A stretch of DNA of 64,000 nt from Flavobacteriaceae bacterium UBA6268 (GCA_002440705.1 DJVA01000065.1:14456-78455), one strand, 5' to 3'. Shown: positions 35,229 through 43,948, numbered from the stretch's first letter. Numbers and translations: made by a program. Notes: a model not told the origin generated them from the sequence alone.

Positions 35229-35308
35229 AAACATTACCCTTTAAACCTAAAATCCTTTTCTTGGGCTTTAGCTTAAAACGAAGCTTATCAACTAATGTAT
35301 GTTACCAA

Positions 35309-36520
35309 TTAATGCGTTTTTTGGGGAAAAAGAATTTTTTCACAAACAGCAACCATGGCTTTTGCCCTATCAAGCACTTGAGCCTCGGTCCAGCTTAACT
35401 TGATGAGTGAAGAAATGGTGCGCCCCATCCATTGGTCGCTTTTAGAAAAATCCGTGTTATTTAAATCTTGTATTTGCTGTTGCACTTCCTGTGGAAGTTT
35501 TCCAAGACTTTTCAAATTGCGAAGGTGTTCCCAGCCCTTAATGTAGTGCCAGTTGTTTTTAAACCAATAGAAACAACCGTCTACACCTGCTTCACTTAAG
35601 GCCTTATGTGCTTTCTCGGTAAGTGCTTGAGTGGGAAGGAAAAAATTCAAAAAGGAATAATTTTCCTCACCACCCTCAGGAACAGTTCTAAAGGTAACTC
35701 CGTCTACTTTTTCTAGGGCAGTCCTCAAAATTGTATAGTGCTGCTTCTGAATGGCCAAAAATTGATCCAATTTTTCCAATTGTCCCAATCCTACTGCGGC
35801 ATGAAGTTCGGAAATCCTAAAATTATACCCCAAGAAAGGATGGGTTTCGGCTCCCCGGTCATTTCCAATATGATCGTGGCCGTGATCCTGGAATTGATCG
35901 GCGTTCTTCGCAATTTTTGCATCATTGGTAATTACCGCACCGCCTTCACCACAGGTAATTGTTTTTACAAAATCGAAGGAAAAACAACCCAAATCACCAA
36001 TGCTGCCCAAGGTTTTCCCTTCAAAAGTACCACCAAGTGCTTGGCAGGCATCTTCCAGTAAGACCAACTCGTGCACGGAACAAATCCTCTTTAATTCACT
36101 TAAACGCGCCATAGAACCACACATGTGCACTGGCATCACGCAGCGTGTTTTTGGAGTTATGGCGGCTTCCACCGCAGCGGGGTCTAGGGTTAAAGTGTCG
36201 TCAATATCTACCAAAACCGGAACTGCTCCCAATAACATAACCGACTCAAAACTGGCTACAAAAGTGAAAGTAGGCATGATTACTTCATCGCCTGCCCCAA
36301 TACCTGCAGATGCCAACGCTACAGTAAGCGCAGCAGTACCGCTAGAGACCAATTGACAATGTTGGGTACCCATCCTGTGGGCAAAAGTCTGCTCAAATTC
36401 CTTGGCTTTCCAATGGCCGTTTCGCACGCCATCGAAACCGTAGCGCATTAAAATACCACTTTGCATCACATCGTTTACGTGCTTGCGCTCTGCTTCCCCA
36501 AATAATTCGAATCCAGGCAT
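35309..36520 (-). CDS. DegT/DnrJ/EryC1-family PLP aminotransferase
   Basis: A 403-residue sugar aminotransferase of the fold-type I DegT/ArnB group. Characteristic parts are SSGTAALTVALASAGIGAGD near residue 58, the PLP-binding Asp in LLEDACQALGG, and the Schiff-base Lys in SFDFVKTITCGEGG. YNFRISELHAAVGLGQL follows. Such enzymes transaminate nucleotide-linked keto-sugars for surface polysaccharides, or scyllo-inosose in antibiotics. The divergent glycosyltransferase supports a cell-surface sugar role. The exact substrate cannot be told. Confidence 0.88.
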   Translation of the reverse strand: MPGFELFGEAERKHVNDVMQSGILMRYGFDGVRNGHWKAKEFEQTFAHRMGTQHCQLVSSGTAALTVALASAGIGAGDEVIMPTFTFVASFESVMLLGAVPVLVDIDDTLTLDPAAVEAAITPKTRCVMPVHMCGSMARLSELKRICSVHELVLLEDACQALGGTFEGKTLGSIGDLGCFSFDFVKTITCGEGGAVITNDAKIAKNADQFQDHGHDHIGNDRGAETHPFLGYNFRISELHAAVGLGQLEKLDQFLAIQKQHYTILRTALEKVDGVTFRTVPEGGEENYSFLNFFLPTQALTEKAHKALSEAGVDGCFYWFKNNWHYIKGWEHLRNLKSLGKLPQEVQQQIQDLNNTDFSKSDQWMGRTISSLIKLSWTEAQVLDRAKAMVAVCEKILFPQKTH

Positions 36521-36617
36521 TTTTCTAGATTTTAGGTTTTAGATTTTGGGCGGTAGGTTTCTTCAGAATAAAACTTTCACCAAGTACCCCTTAACTTTCA
36601 CCTTTATAGACGAAATG

Positions 36618-36625
36618 CAAAGATA
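36618..36625 (-). promoter_or_regulatory. Bacteroidota -7 box for the aminotransferase
   Basis: TATCTTTG on the minus strand, exact match, about 98 bases upstream of the aminotransferase start, in the 175-base divergent gap before the glycosyltransferase. Confidence 0.5.
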
Positions 36626-36695
36626 AGGGTTGCGTAAAGAGTTTGCAATAGTGCCCAAACTACCAAAATGACCAAAAATTCGTTTACTTTGCCAT

Positions 36696-37688
36696 GTGAA
36701 AACTGCCATAGTCATCTTGAATTGGAATGGCGAGGAATTGCTCAAAAAATTTTTACCCACCCTTGTGAGCCATTCCCCTAATGCAACCATTTATGTGGCT
36801 GACAATGCTTCTGAAGATGGGAGTCTGCACTATTTGAAGGCAACTTTTCCTGAAGTAAAAATAATTCAAAATTCCCAAAATGGCGGCTACGCCAAAGGGT
36901 ATAATGATGCCCTGAAAAATCTTACTGAAGATGTTTATGTGCTTCTTAACAATGATGTGGAAACCACAACGAATTGGTTGGAGCCAGTTTTGGAAGCCTT
37001 TCAAAATAACCCAGATTGGGTGGCAGCCCAGCCCAAAATCTTGGACTGTAAAGACAAAACCCATTTTGAGTATGCAGGCGCTGGAGGTGGATTTTTGGAC
37101 CGCTTAGGTTACCCTTATTGCCGGGGCAGAATTTTCAATTCTCTTGAAAAAGATGAAGGGCAATACAATGACACCCTTTCCATTTTTTGGGCCTCCGGAG
37201 CGTGCCTATTTATAAAAAAAGCGGCTTTTTTGGGGGTTGGCGGCTTTGATGAAGACCTCTTTGCACATCAAGAAGAAATTGATTTATGTTGGAGATTGCA
37301 GTCGAAAGGTGGAACCATTGGGTATGTTGGCACATCGACCATTTACCATCAAGGAGGGGGGACGCTGCAACAAGGCAATCCACGCAAGACGTATTTCAAT
37401 TTTAGGAATTCCTTATTGGTGCTTTTCAAAAACGCAGGAGGCACGGTAATCTGGTGGTTGATCTTTCAACGATTGCTCTTGGATGGCATTGCAGGGATGC
37501 GATTTTTAATTCAAGTCAAACCGCTACATTGCTGGGCCATTGTAAGAGCACATTTCAGCTTTTATTGTTTGATTCCCAAATACTTGAAAAAGAGAAGGCT
37601 GTGGGCATCCAGAAAACCTTACTGGCAAGTTCGATCCATCGTATGGAGCTACTTTATTCTAAAAAATCGTATCTTTAACAAGCTATGA
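36696..37688 (+). CDS. Family 2 glycosyltransferase, rhamnosyltransferase-like
   Basis: A 330-residue GT-A enzyme that starts at GTG; the N terminus TAIVILNWNGEELL fits the family. Nucleotide-sugar binding residues are in VADNASEDGS near 36 and the acidic metal site is VLLNNDVE near 88. A later conserved stretch reads FDEDLFAHQEEIDLCWRL near 190. It resembles WbbL-type rhamnosyltransferases that extend O-antigen or cell-surface glycans. The C-terminal 90 residues are basic and hydrophobic, suggesting peripheral membrane attachment. It is divergent from the aminotransferase. Confidence 0.88.
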   Translation: MKTAIVILNWNGEELLKKFLPTLVSHSPNATIYVADNASEDGSLHYLKATFPEVKIIQNSQNGGYAKGYNDALKNLTEDVYVLLNNDVETTTNWLEPVLEAFQNNPDWVAAQPKILDCKDKTHFEYAGAGGGFLDRLGYPYCRGRIFNSLEKDEGQYNDTLSIFWASGACLFIKKAAFLGVGGFDEDLFAHQEEIDLCWRLQSKGGTIGYVGTSTIYHQGGGTLQQGNPRKTYFNFRNSLLVLFKNAGGTVIWWLIFQRLLLDGIAGMRFLIQVKPLHCWAIVRAHFSFYCLIPKYLKKRRLWASRKPYWQVRSIVWSYFILKNRIFNKL

Positions 37689-37740
37689 TAAATTTAGCTT
37701 AAATTATTGTTAAGGCATACAACAACCTTACACTTCTTTA

Positions 37741-37748
37741 TAATTTTG
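37741..37748 (+). promoter_or_regulatory. Bacteroidota -7 box for the OmpA-like gene
   Basis: TAATTTTG, exact match, 24 bases before the ATG at 37773. It lies downstream of an in-frame TTG at 37707, which rules that TTG out as start. Confidence 0.55.
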
Positions 37749-37772
37749 ATGAACCAAAACACCATAACAATT

Positions 37773-38636
37773 ATGAAAAGAATTTTGATTTTAATGCTTT
37801 CAACTGGAATGCTTTTCACTTCCTGCGTGTCGAAAAAGCAATATGCCGAATTGGAAGCCAAACAGAAAAAAACCCAGGACTTGTTGAACACCTGCACGGT
37901 AAAACTCAATGCATGCGAATCTGATAAAGCTGCTGCGAATGCGACCATTGCAGCACTTGAAAAGCGAATTGCCGATCTAAAGAAAGATAAGGAAGATTTG
38001 ATCAAAAGCTCTAAGGATTTGACCATCCTTACACAACAAGGGGCAACCAACCTCGAAAAATCTTTGGAAAGCCTAAAGGAAAAAGATTTGAAAATTAGCC
38101 GTCTCCAAGATGCCTTGAACAAAAAAGACAGTGTTACCTTGGCCTTGGTTACTAGCTTGAAGAAAGAAGTAGGCCTCAATGACAACGACATTGAAATCAA
38201 CGTAGAGAAAGGCGTGGTATTTATCTCGCTTAGCGACAAAGTACTCTTCAAAACCGGTAGTTATCAATTGTCGAACAGGGCCAACGAAATACTTGGAAAA
38301 GTGGCAACCGTTATCAATAGCAAGCCCGACTTTGAAGCTTTAGTGGAAGGACATACCGATGACGTTCCATATAAAAATGGACTTTTATTGGACAACTGGG
38401 ATTTGAGCGTAAAACGTGCTACTGCCGTTGTTCGCAAGTTGAAGGAATTGGGAGCCAATCCGTCGCAGCTCATCGCTGCAGGACGTGGAGAATTTGTTCC
38501 CCTGGTTCCAAATACCACTGCTGAAAACCGTTCAACAAACAGAAGGACTAAAATTTATGTCTTGCCAAAAATCGATCAATTCTATACGATGATCGAAGAA
38601 GAGTTGGAAACCCTTTCCAATGAAGGAGGAAACTAA
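37773..38636 (+). CDS. OmpA-family peptidoglycan-binding lipoprotein
   Basis: A 287-residue protein from the ATG at 37773. It has a lipoprotein signal (MKRILILMLSTGMLFTSC, lipobox Cys at 18), a long Lys/Glu/Asp-rich coiled coil (about 20-135), and a C-terminal OmpA/MotB domain (VLFKTGSYQLS, VEGHTDDVPYKN, NRSTNRRTKIYVLP). The OmpA domain binds peptidoglycan non-covalently. With the lipid anchor and coiled coil the protein likely links the outer membrane to the cell wall. A strong terminator follows 22 bases after the stop. Confidence 0.93.
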   Translation: MKRILILMLSTGMLFTSCVSKKQYAELEAKQKKTQDLLNTCTVKLNACESDKAAANATIAALEKRIADLKKDKEDLIKSSKDLTILTQQGATNLEKSLESLKEKDLKISRLQDALNKKDSVTLALVTSLKKEVGLNDNDIEINVEKGVVFISLSDKVLFKTGSYQLSNRANEILGKVATVINSKPDFEALVEGHTDDVPYKNGLLLDNWDLSVKRATAVVRKLKELGANPSQLIAAGRGEFVPLVPNTTAENRSTNRRTKIYVLPKIDQFYTMIEEELETLSNEGGN

Positions 38637-38657
38637 CTAGTGCATATCATAATTTAC

Positions 38658-38683
38658 AAACCCCGGTTTCCCCGGGGTTTTTT
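38658..38683 (+). terminator. Rho-independent terminator after the OmpA-like gene
   Basis: A nine-pair GC-rich stem AAACCCCGG/CCGGGGTTT with a five-base loop runs into a T run. It separates the plus-strand OmpA-like gene from the convergent contractile-injection operon ending at 38700. Confidence 0.9.
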
Positions 38684-38699
38684 ATTTTAATTGCGTCTA

Positions 38700-39719
38700 T
38701 TATTTCCATAATGATGAAAAAAATGATTTTTTCTTAGGCGCTTCATGGAGTGCTTCTAAACTGTACCCGCCTTTGGCGAGTACAGTTGCAACTAGGGTAA
38801 TGGGATTTCCTTTTTCTTGGTTTTTATACCAATCTAATAAAGCTCCTGCAATTATTTTGGCCCTGGGTTCGATCAAGCTTCCGTGTCCCTCGCCCAGCCC
38901 AATGCCCGGATGCCCCGCCGGTCCAGACATAGCAGGTCTGGAGTCCCTGAAAAGTCGTTGTTCCGGCATTCTTGGCAAATGCATAATAAAATTGTGTAAT
39001 ATTTGGGTATTTTGACCGGGTTCGTCAGGATTTTCAATGTAATATATCACAATATTATCCATCCTTTTTTTAACTTTTCCAAAGCTATTGGGGCATTTAA
39101 ATTCCGTAACAAATGCAAACTTTGCCTTTGCCAGTTCTCGGGATAAATAGCCCATAACGGCTATCAATTCATCGGGGACCACATTTAACGTCATCCGAAG
39201 CTCTTTCCAGCTATCTTGACCGCTTTTTCGCTTAACGGAAGAAAGGCGCTCTTTGTATTCAAAAGCTCTTGGGAGTTCCACATTATAAAACCCTCCCTGA
39301 TTTTTGGGATGTACATTCTCATAGTGAAGCTCTTGCAAAAAATCAAACTTTTCTTGTGCTACCGGTTCTTCCGGATTGTATTTGGAAGCCATATCATACA
39401 CAATAGGCCACGCCTGTTCGAGGTTCATGCCGGCATGAATCATTCTACTTTCAATTACCATTTTAATGAGCTGTTCCAGGGTTTCCGAAGTGCTACCCCC
39501 AAACTTTTGGACGATGGCGGGTCCAGCTATGCTATTTTTTTTCAATCCAGCTTCAGAACCAATGGAATTCGGGGTTCCCTGCTGTACCCTTTGAAGAACT
39601 TTAGTTGGACGGTTGTCTTCCAATACTCTACCAAATCCCAATTCCTTCCCCTTTTGGATGCCATTGGAACTACCATGGGTTTTAAACTCTTTATCTTTTT
39701 GTTGGACGAGGTGTTTCAT
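38700..39719 (-). CDS. Candidate eCIS cargo with HopA1-like domain
   Basis: A 339-residue protein, last gene of the eCIS operon. Near the N terminus, LEDNRPTKVLQ (residues 33-43) resembles the L-x-D-N-R-P segment often found in DUF4157-type eCIS-associated proteins. Residues about 170-300 resemble the type III effector HopA1 family: a stretch with RMTLNVVPDELIAVM, then RMDNIVIYYIEN, then HPGIGLGEGHGSLIEPRAKI. HopA1 is a plant-pathogen effector recognised in immunity; its activity is not settled. The start overlaps the stop of the upstream cargo candidate by four bases. The family match is by eye and needs a profile search. Confidence 0.55.
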   Translation of the reverse strand: MKHLVQQKDKEFKTHGSSNGIQKGKELGFGRVLEDNRPTKVLQRVQQGTPNSIGSEAGLKKNSIAGPAIVQKFGGSTSETLEQLIKMVIESRMIHAGMNLEQAWPIVYDMASKYNPEEPVAQEKFDFLQELHYENVHPKNQGGFYNVELPRAFEYKERLSSVKRKSGQDSWKELRMTLNVVPDELIAVMGYLSRELAKAKFAFVTEFKCPNSFGKVKKRMDNIVIYYIENPDEPGQNTQILHNFIMHLPRMPEQRLFRDSRPAMSGPAGHPGIGLGEGHGSLIEPRAKIIAGALLDWYKNQEKGNPITLVATVLAKGGYSLEALHEAPKKKSFFSSLWK

Positions 39720-41005
39720 TTGTCATCTGGGTGTTTTGGAAATTCTGTTAAGCGTTTGGTGTCCATTCTGGAATCCCAGGCCTTTTCCCAAGTATTGGGC
39801 TCAGAATCGATCCAAGTATTTTGAACACTGGCAAAGGCCTTGGCCAGAATAACCTCGGTATCACCAATCAAACCGGTTTGTCCCACTCTTGTATTACGGT
39901 GCATCATCCGGGCAATTTGCTGCTTTTTTAGGGGCCCCTCTTTTTCAAGACCCAACCTTTCGGCTAGAAGGAGTTTTTCTTTATCTGAATCTAGAAATTT
40001 CGAATCGCCCCAATAGCGTACCGATGCTTTTCCTAACAAACCATCCCTTTTTTTCAAGGTCCGGTTTTCTGGATCGGAATTAAATTTTACTTTGGCCATA
40101 TGCTCGATGTATTTTTCCAAAGCTTCACTATTTTCATCCTCATCTGTCAATTTTTTGTCGGCATGCCTTTCAGCCTCCATGGGTTTATTGGGCTTCCAGC
40201 CCATATGTTCATAAAATCCTACCGCCATGGGTGCTGCCATAAAAATCTCTATGGTTTTAAAGTCTTTTGCCCTAGCTATTTTGCACATATAATACACCAA
40301 GAGGGCTCCTAAACCACTACCCAACTCGGGGTCTGAAATGATATGACTTAACACAAACGCTTTTCGATCGGGCATTTGCTCGATACTAAAATTTAGGCTG
40401 CCCGAATGAAGGTCTTTCTTATTTCCGGCAATCTGTATGGCATCAATATCGTTACCTTTTAGTTGTATGCTAAAAACCCTTTTGCTCTTTTTATTTTCTC
40501 TCACAAAAGGAAAGCGTTGCACTGTTTGGGAATCGACTGCTTTTTTGGAAATAACCGGTGCCCGATTGGTTTGTGTAGATGTGACCTTGTGCCCCATTAC
40601 ATCTGCCTCCCGCTCGAGTGAATTGCTATCATTGATTGCTACATTCTTGGCATGATAAGTTGGCTTTACTCTTCCTTGTTTTTGCTGGACTACATGCCAT
40701 GCCTCGTGGGGCAAGTGTTTTTCCTGACCATTGGCCAAATGAATTTGATTGCCTTGTGCATAGGCATGGGCATTCAATTGAGCAGGTTTGCTGGAATTGT
40801 AATGTACCTTTACATCATCCATAGCATATCCAGAAAGGTTTTCGATTCCTTCTTTCAAGGCATTAGGCAATCCCCCACTATTGGTTTTTTTTTGTAGGAC
40901 ACCCAAACCCCTTTGATCCTTTAATGAAAGCCCCTTGGAACCGCTTTGCAGCGGTTTAGAAGCCCCTTTCGGCTTAGTTCCTTTCCGATTTTGATATTCC
41001 ATCAA
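39716..41005 (-). CDS. Candidate eCIS effector: DUF4157 domain fused to GNAT acetyltransferase
   Basis: A 429-residue protein. Residues about 45-140 form a DUF4157 domain with a zinc-protease-like HExxH motif (LPHEAWHVVQQ, residues 98-108) and a downstream E-x-E-A-D (131-134 area). Residues about 175-275 look like a GNAT acetyltransferase: acetyl-CoA loop ELGSGLGALLVYYM near 227 and the typical end AVGFYEHMGWKP near 261. A further 150 residues are unassigned. DUF4157 is a known marker of eCIS cargo, so a toxin or modifying enzyme delivered by the particle is inferred. The N-terminal LKDQRGLGVLQ (28-38) parallels the motif in the next gene. No separate immunity gene is evident. Confidence 0.75.
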   Translation of the reverse strand: MMEYQNRKGTKPKGASKPLQSGSKGLSLKDQRGLGVLQKKTNSGGLPNALKEGIENLSGYAMDDVKVHYNSSKPAQLNAHAYAQGNQIHLANGQEKHLPHEAWHVVQQKQGRVKPTYHAKNVAINDSNSLEREADVMGHKVTSTQTNRAPVISKKAVDSQTVQRFPFVRENKKSKRVFSIQLKGNDIDAIQIAGNKKDLHSGSLNFSIEQMPDRKAFVLSHIISDPELGSGLGALLVYYMCKIARAKDFKTIEIFMAAPMAVGFYEHMGWKPNKPMEAERHADKKLTDEDENSEALEKYIEHMAKVKFNSDPENRTLKKRDGLLGKASVRYWGDSKFLDSDKEKLLLAERLGLEKEGPLKKQQIARMMHRNTRVGQTGLIGDTEVILAKAFASVQNTWIDSEPNTWEKAWDSRMDTKRLTEFPKHPDDK

Positions 41006-41021
41006 GTATTGAACGTATATT

Positions 41022-41636
41022 TTAATGCCCCATTAGCTGTGAGGTGTACAAGATCCAATCATTTCTTACTTTAACATTTACGGGGCTTGAGCTGTGCTTA
41101 TAGTCGGCAATCGAAGTGTACTCGTTTTTTTCGACGAGATGGGCCAAAAAAGCTTCATAAGGATCCTTGAATCCCTCTGGGTAGGAATGGCCGCTTAGGA
41201 TCCTTGCCAAGAGCCGGGTGTTGTAGATTCGATGGAATTGAAAGGTTCCCACCAAATTCATGGCTTTTACGGTAGTATTTCCTAACTGATTTTCGTGATG
41301 GTCGCAAAACTTTTGTTGGCTGAAATACCTTTTCAAACCCTCAAGCAATTGCATTTCAATTTTTTTTAAAAAACCAACTGTTTTGTCTCCTTCCTTTTTC
41401 AGAACCATAATCATTTGGTGTTCCGAAATGGCATAAGCAAAAAGGGAGTGTTGGGTAATCTTAAGCACTTGGTTCAATGCATGGGCCATCATCATTTTTC
41501 GCAGATCCCCCGGAATGGCCTTATGCCACCTATGATTCATTAGCACAATGGCCTCATAACCCTTTTTAACCCCTATAATGTCTTCGGGATTTCGATCGTT
41601 TTTATTTTGGTGATGGCGATGGGCCATGCTACGCAT
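41022..41636 (-). CDS. Small eCIS-operon protein, faintly like Y1 transposases
   Basis: A 204-residue protein starting at the base right after the AAA+ ATPase stop, within the eCIS operon. The pattern LFAYAISEHQMIMVLKK followed by a helix-rich segment recalls the Y1/RAYT transposase core (A-Y-x-x-M-P-N-H-x-H-x-x). The His-hydrophobic-His pair needed for catalysis is absent (SEHQMIM), so it would be inactive. The resemblance is weak and the protein may be unrelated. Its position between the ATPase and the cargo genes would suit a cargo chaperone or adaptor, but nothing in the sequence shows that. Confidence 0.5.
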   Translation of the reverse strand: MRSMAHRHHQNKNDRNPEDIIGVKKGYEAIVLMNHRWHKAIPGDLRKMMMAHALNQVLKITQHSLFAYAISEHQMIMVLKKEGDKTVGFLKKIEMQLLEGLKRYFSQQKFCDHHENQLGNTTVKAMNLVGTFQFHRIYNTRLLARILSGHSYPEGFKDPYEAFLAHLVEKNEYTSIADYKHSSSPVNVKVRNDWILYTSQLMGH

Positions 41637-42980
41637 TTATAGGGTTTTGTTTTCTTTTTTGAATTCCTTGCGAATACCTTGCAAAAGCTCTTGTTTTGTA
41701 ACTACGGTATTATTTCGTTGCACGGCTGCCAGGGCACAGTAACGCAGCACGTTGATGATGGATCCTCCTGTGATTTCATAATCATTGGCAATTTGTTGCA
41801 GATCCACCTCAGGAGCGAGCGTACAGGTTCCCGAAAATGCCATCTCCCATAGTTCCAGACGGTCCTCGGGTCCCGGCACTTCAAATTGAATCATCGACTG
41901 AAACCTTCTCGTGAACGCTTCATCCATATTGGATTTAAGGTTGGAGGATAAAATTACAACTCCCGGAAAATCTTCAATGCGTTGCAATAGGTATGATACT
42001 TGCTGGTTGGCATAGCGATCGTTCGAAGAGCTTGTGAGGGTCCTCTTCCCAAAAAGGGCATCGGCCTCATCAAAAAAAAGGATCCACTTGCGATGTTGGG
42101 CAATATCGAAAATCCTTGCCAAGTTTTTTTCAGTTTCACCAACATATTTAGAAACCACCATGGACAAATCCACTTTATAAACATCCCGTCCAGAACTTTT
42201 CCCCAGCAATGTAGCCGTAAGCGTCTTTCCTGTTCCAGGGGGACCATAGAATAGTGCACGATAACCGGGTTTTAGATGTTTATCCAGCCCCCAGTCCAAC
42301 ATTAAAGTTTCTCCATGTTCCAACCAAGTCTGAATTTCCATCAACTGGTTAAGCACCGATTGATCTAATACCACATCCTCCCATTCTAGCTTAGTCGTTA
42401 TTTTTTGTGCAGGAAACGAAATGCTTTGTTCAACCTGAGGCATGGATCCGGTGAGAAAGTACTCAAGCCATTGCTCGTTAATGGATAAGGTTCCATTGAT
42501 CTTTGGAATATGCATTTCAGTTTCGCCCAGCAACAATACCTGTTCTTTCATGAGGATATGATCTGGGTTCAGCAATTGAAACACCTCCCCAAACGCCAAG
42601 GGGTCTGTTGCGGCAATTAAAAATCTTAGGGTTGCCCCCGTGGGGAAAAATCCGCTGTGGTTAGCATCAACTACCCCTCCAAATTCGGTAAATGCACGAT
42701 CATAAAGTTGGTTTTTTCCGAAGAAGATATCCAAGACTTCTGGCTTAAGGTGCGGCGCCATGGCCAATGCCAAGGCCAGTCGTTCATTGGTATTCAAATT
42801 CCATTCCCGAATAGTCGAAGCATACGCCCCCTCGTCATCCGATAGCTCTTGCATGTCAATATCCTGCCATCGATTTTCGTGCCCGTCCTGTAATAGATAA
42901 CTTCTAATGACTTGGTCAATGACTTTACCCAACCATTCCATTTCAGCATGCAGTACCGTAATCCCATCATTCATTTCCAT
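41637..42980 (-). CDS. eCIS AAA+ ATPase (Afp15-like)
   Basis: A 447-residue protein with a helical N-terminal part (about 1-200) and a classic AAA+ module: Walker A FYGPPGTGKT near residue 240, Walker B ILFFDEADALFG near 295, sensor and arginine-finger region LSSNLKSNMDEAFTRRFQ near 345, and a C-terminal lid. This ATPase is a hallmark of eCIS loci (Afp15 in the antifeeding prophage), where it is thought to act in assembly. Its start overlaps the upstream gene by 14 bases. Confidence 0.93.
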   Translation of the reverse strand: MEMNDGITVLHAEMEWLGKVIDQVIRSYLLQDGHENRWQDIDMQELSDDEGAYASTIREWNLNTNERLALALAMAPHLKPEVLDIFFGKNQLYDRAFTEFGGVVDANHSGFFPTGATLRFLIAATDPLAFGEVFQLLNPDHILMKEQVLLLGETEMHIPKINGTLSINEQWLEYFLTGSMPQVEQSISFPAQKITTKLEWEDVVLDQSVLNQLMEIQTWLEHGETLMLDWGLDKHLKPGYRALFYGPPGTGKTLTATLLGKSSGRDVYKVDLSMVVSKYVGETEKNLARIFDIAQHRKWILFFDEADALFGKRTLTSSSNDRYANQQVSYLLQRIEDFPGVVILSSNLKSNMDEAFTRRFQSMIQFEVPGPEDRLELWEMAFSGTCTLAPEVDLQQIANDYEITGGSIINVLRYCALAAVQRNNTVVTKQELLQGIRKEFKKENKTL

Positions 42981-43899
42981 ATTCCATGAATAGTTTTTGG
43001 ATATCGTCCATATTAAAATCGCCCCATTGAAAATACTGCAAAGCGGTATTGCTGTTCAATTGATTGCTCTGTAACATATCCAAGACCGAAGTGTGGAGTT
43101 GTGTTTGGTGCCGGGGTTGTGGGTTGGAATTGGTCTCTTCAAAAAAGTCATAGTCAAAAAAATCGTTGGCCCAAGTTTCATAATTGAGCCGTTCCTGAAT
43201 CAATTCACTGATAAACAATTGCAATTTTTCATCTCGGGTTATTAACTTTTTAGCCCTAAAAAAACTGGGGACTCTTTTTTCTTCCCGATGGTAGAATTCC
43301 ATGTTTTTTGACTGTATGGTTTTCACCTCGGGCATTCCAAAAATATCCACCAGCCCAAAGTTTTCATTCTTGGTAGCAATTTCCAGTTCGGCATCTGCAT
43401 CACTGGCAATGGCAAGGGTCCAATGATTGGTCGTCACACATTCCGTAACCACATACAGTTCCCTAAATGAAAAAAAAGTTTGGGTAAGTTTAATGATAAG
43501 TTCGTCTTGAAGGTCCTGCCAATTGGCGATACGCACACTTTCGGGCTCCGATCCCTTAAATAAGTAGCTTCCTGCCTGCTTGAACGCCAAAACTTGCTTG
43601 CTGAACTGAAACTCTTCCCCCATGTCGAAATTTGTTGCAACTTCCCTGCCTGAATAAGGCTTTGTGACCCCACTGCTCAAATTCCAATTGGAAGGATTTA
43701 ACCGAACCCCATAGTCGAATTTGGTGCGTTCGGGGCCAATGATCCCCTTTCTGTAAATATTTCCCAACGCCACCATTTCCCCATTTTTGACCTGAAAAAA
43801 GTCGCCCGGATATAGGCTATGGAAAAAAGGTCGGGAAGGCAGATACCCTCCAGAACGCAAATAAAAATCACTGAAGTATTTCTGAAAAATACGTTTCAT
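42967..43899 (-). CDS. eCIS-operon protein of unknown function, possible gasdermin-like fold
   Basis: A 310-residue soluble protein with no signal peptide. The order of segments recalls bacterial gasdermins: a short N-terminal helix, YLRSGGY, LYPGDFFQVKNGEMVALG, and an amphipathic strand ELYVVTECVTTNHWTLAIAS, followed by a long stretch ending FFRAKKLI. This resembles the gasdermin pattern (L-Y-V-V-x-E-V-x-x-T) by eye only. The last 90 residues are acidic and helical. It could be a pore-forming cargo or an unrelated structural part. The gene overlaps the ATPase gene by 14 bases, so it belongs to the operon. Confidence 0.6.
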   Translation of the reverse strand: MKRIFQKYFSDFYLRSGGYLPSRPFFHSLYPGDFFQVKNGEMVALGNIYRKGIIGPERTKFDYGVRLNPSNWNLSSGVTKPYSGREVATNFDMGEEFQFSKQVLAFKQAGSYLFKGSEPESVRIANWQDLQDELIIKLTQTFFSFRELYVVTECVTTNHWTLAIASDADAELEIATKNENFGLVDIFGMPEVKTIQSKNMEFYHREEKRVPSFFRAKKLITRDEKLQLFISELIQERLNYETWANDFFDYDFFEETNSNPQPRHQTQLHTSVLDMLQSNQLNSNTALQYFQWGDFNMDDIQKLFMEYGNE

Positions 43900-43948
43900 G
43901 TTACAACTTTTTACGATTTAGCACTTCACAAGATACACAATCGTTTTC

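Noticed and set aside
35255..35285. Small hairpin between fibre 5 and the aminotransferase as terminator
   Set aside because: The stem is only five pairs and has no T run on either strand.
36684..36691. TTACTTTG as a -7 box for the glycosyltransferase
   Set aside because: It ends only four bases before the GTG start, which would put the transcript start inside the gene; consensus match is also imperfect.
37707..37772. TTG at 37707 as start of the OmpA-like gene
   Set aside because: It is upstream of an exact -7 box, and the ATG at 37773 gives a proper lipoprotein signal.
41022..41636. Active transposase or insertion sequence inside the eCIS operon
   Set aside because: No catalytic His pair, no terminal repeats, and the gene abuts the ATPase gene without disruption.
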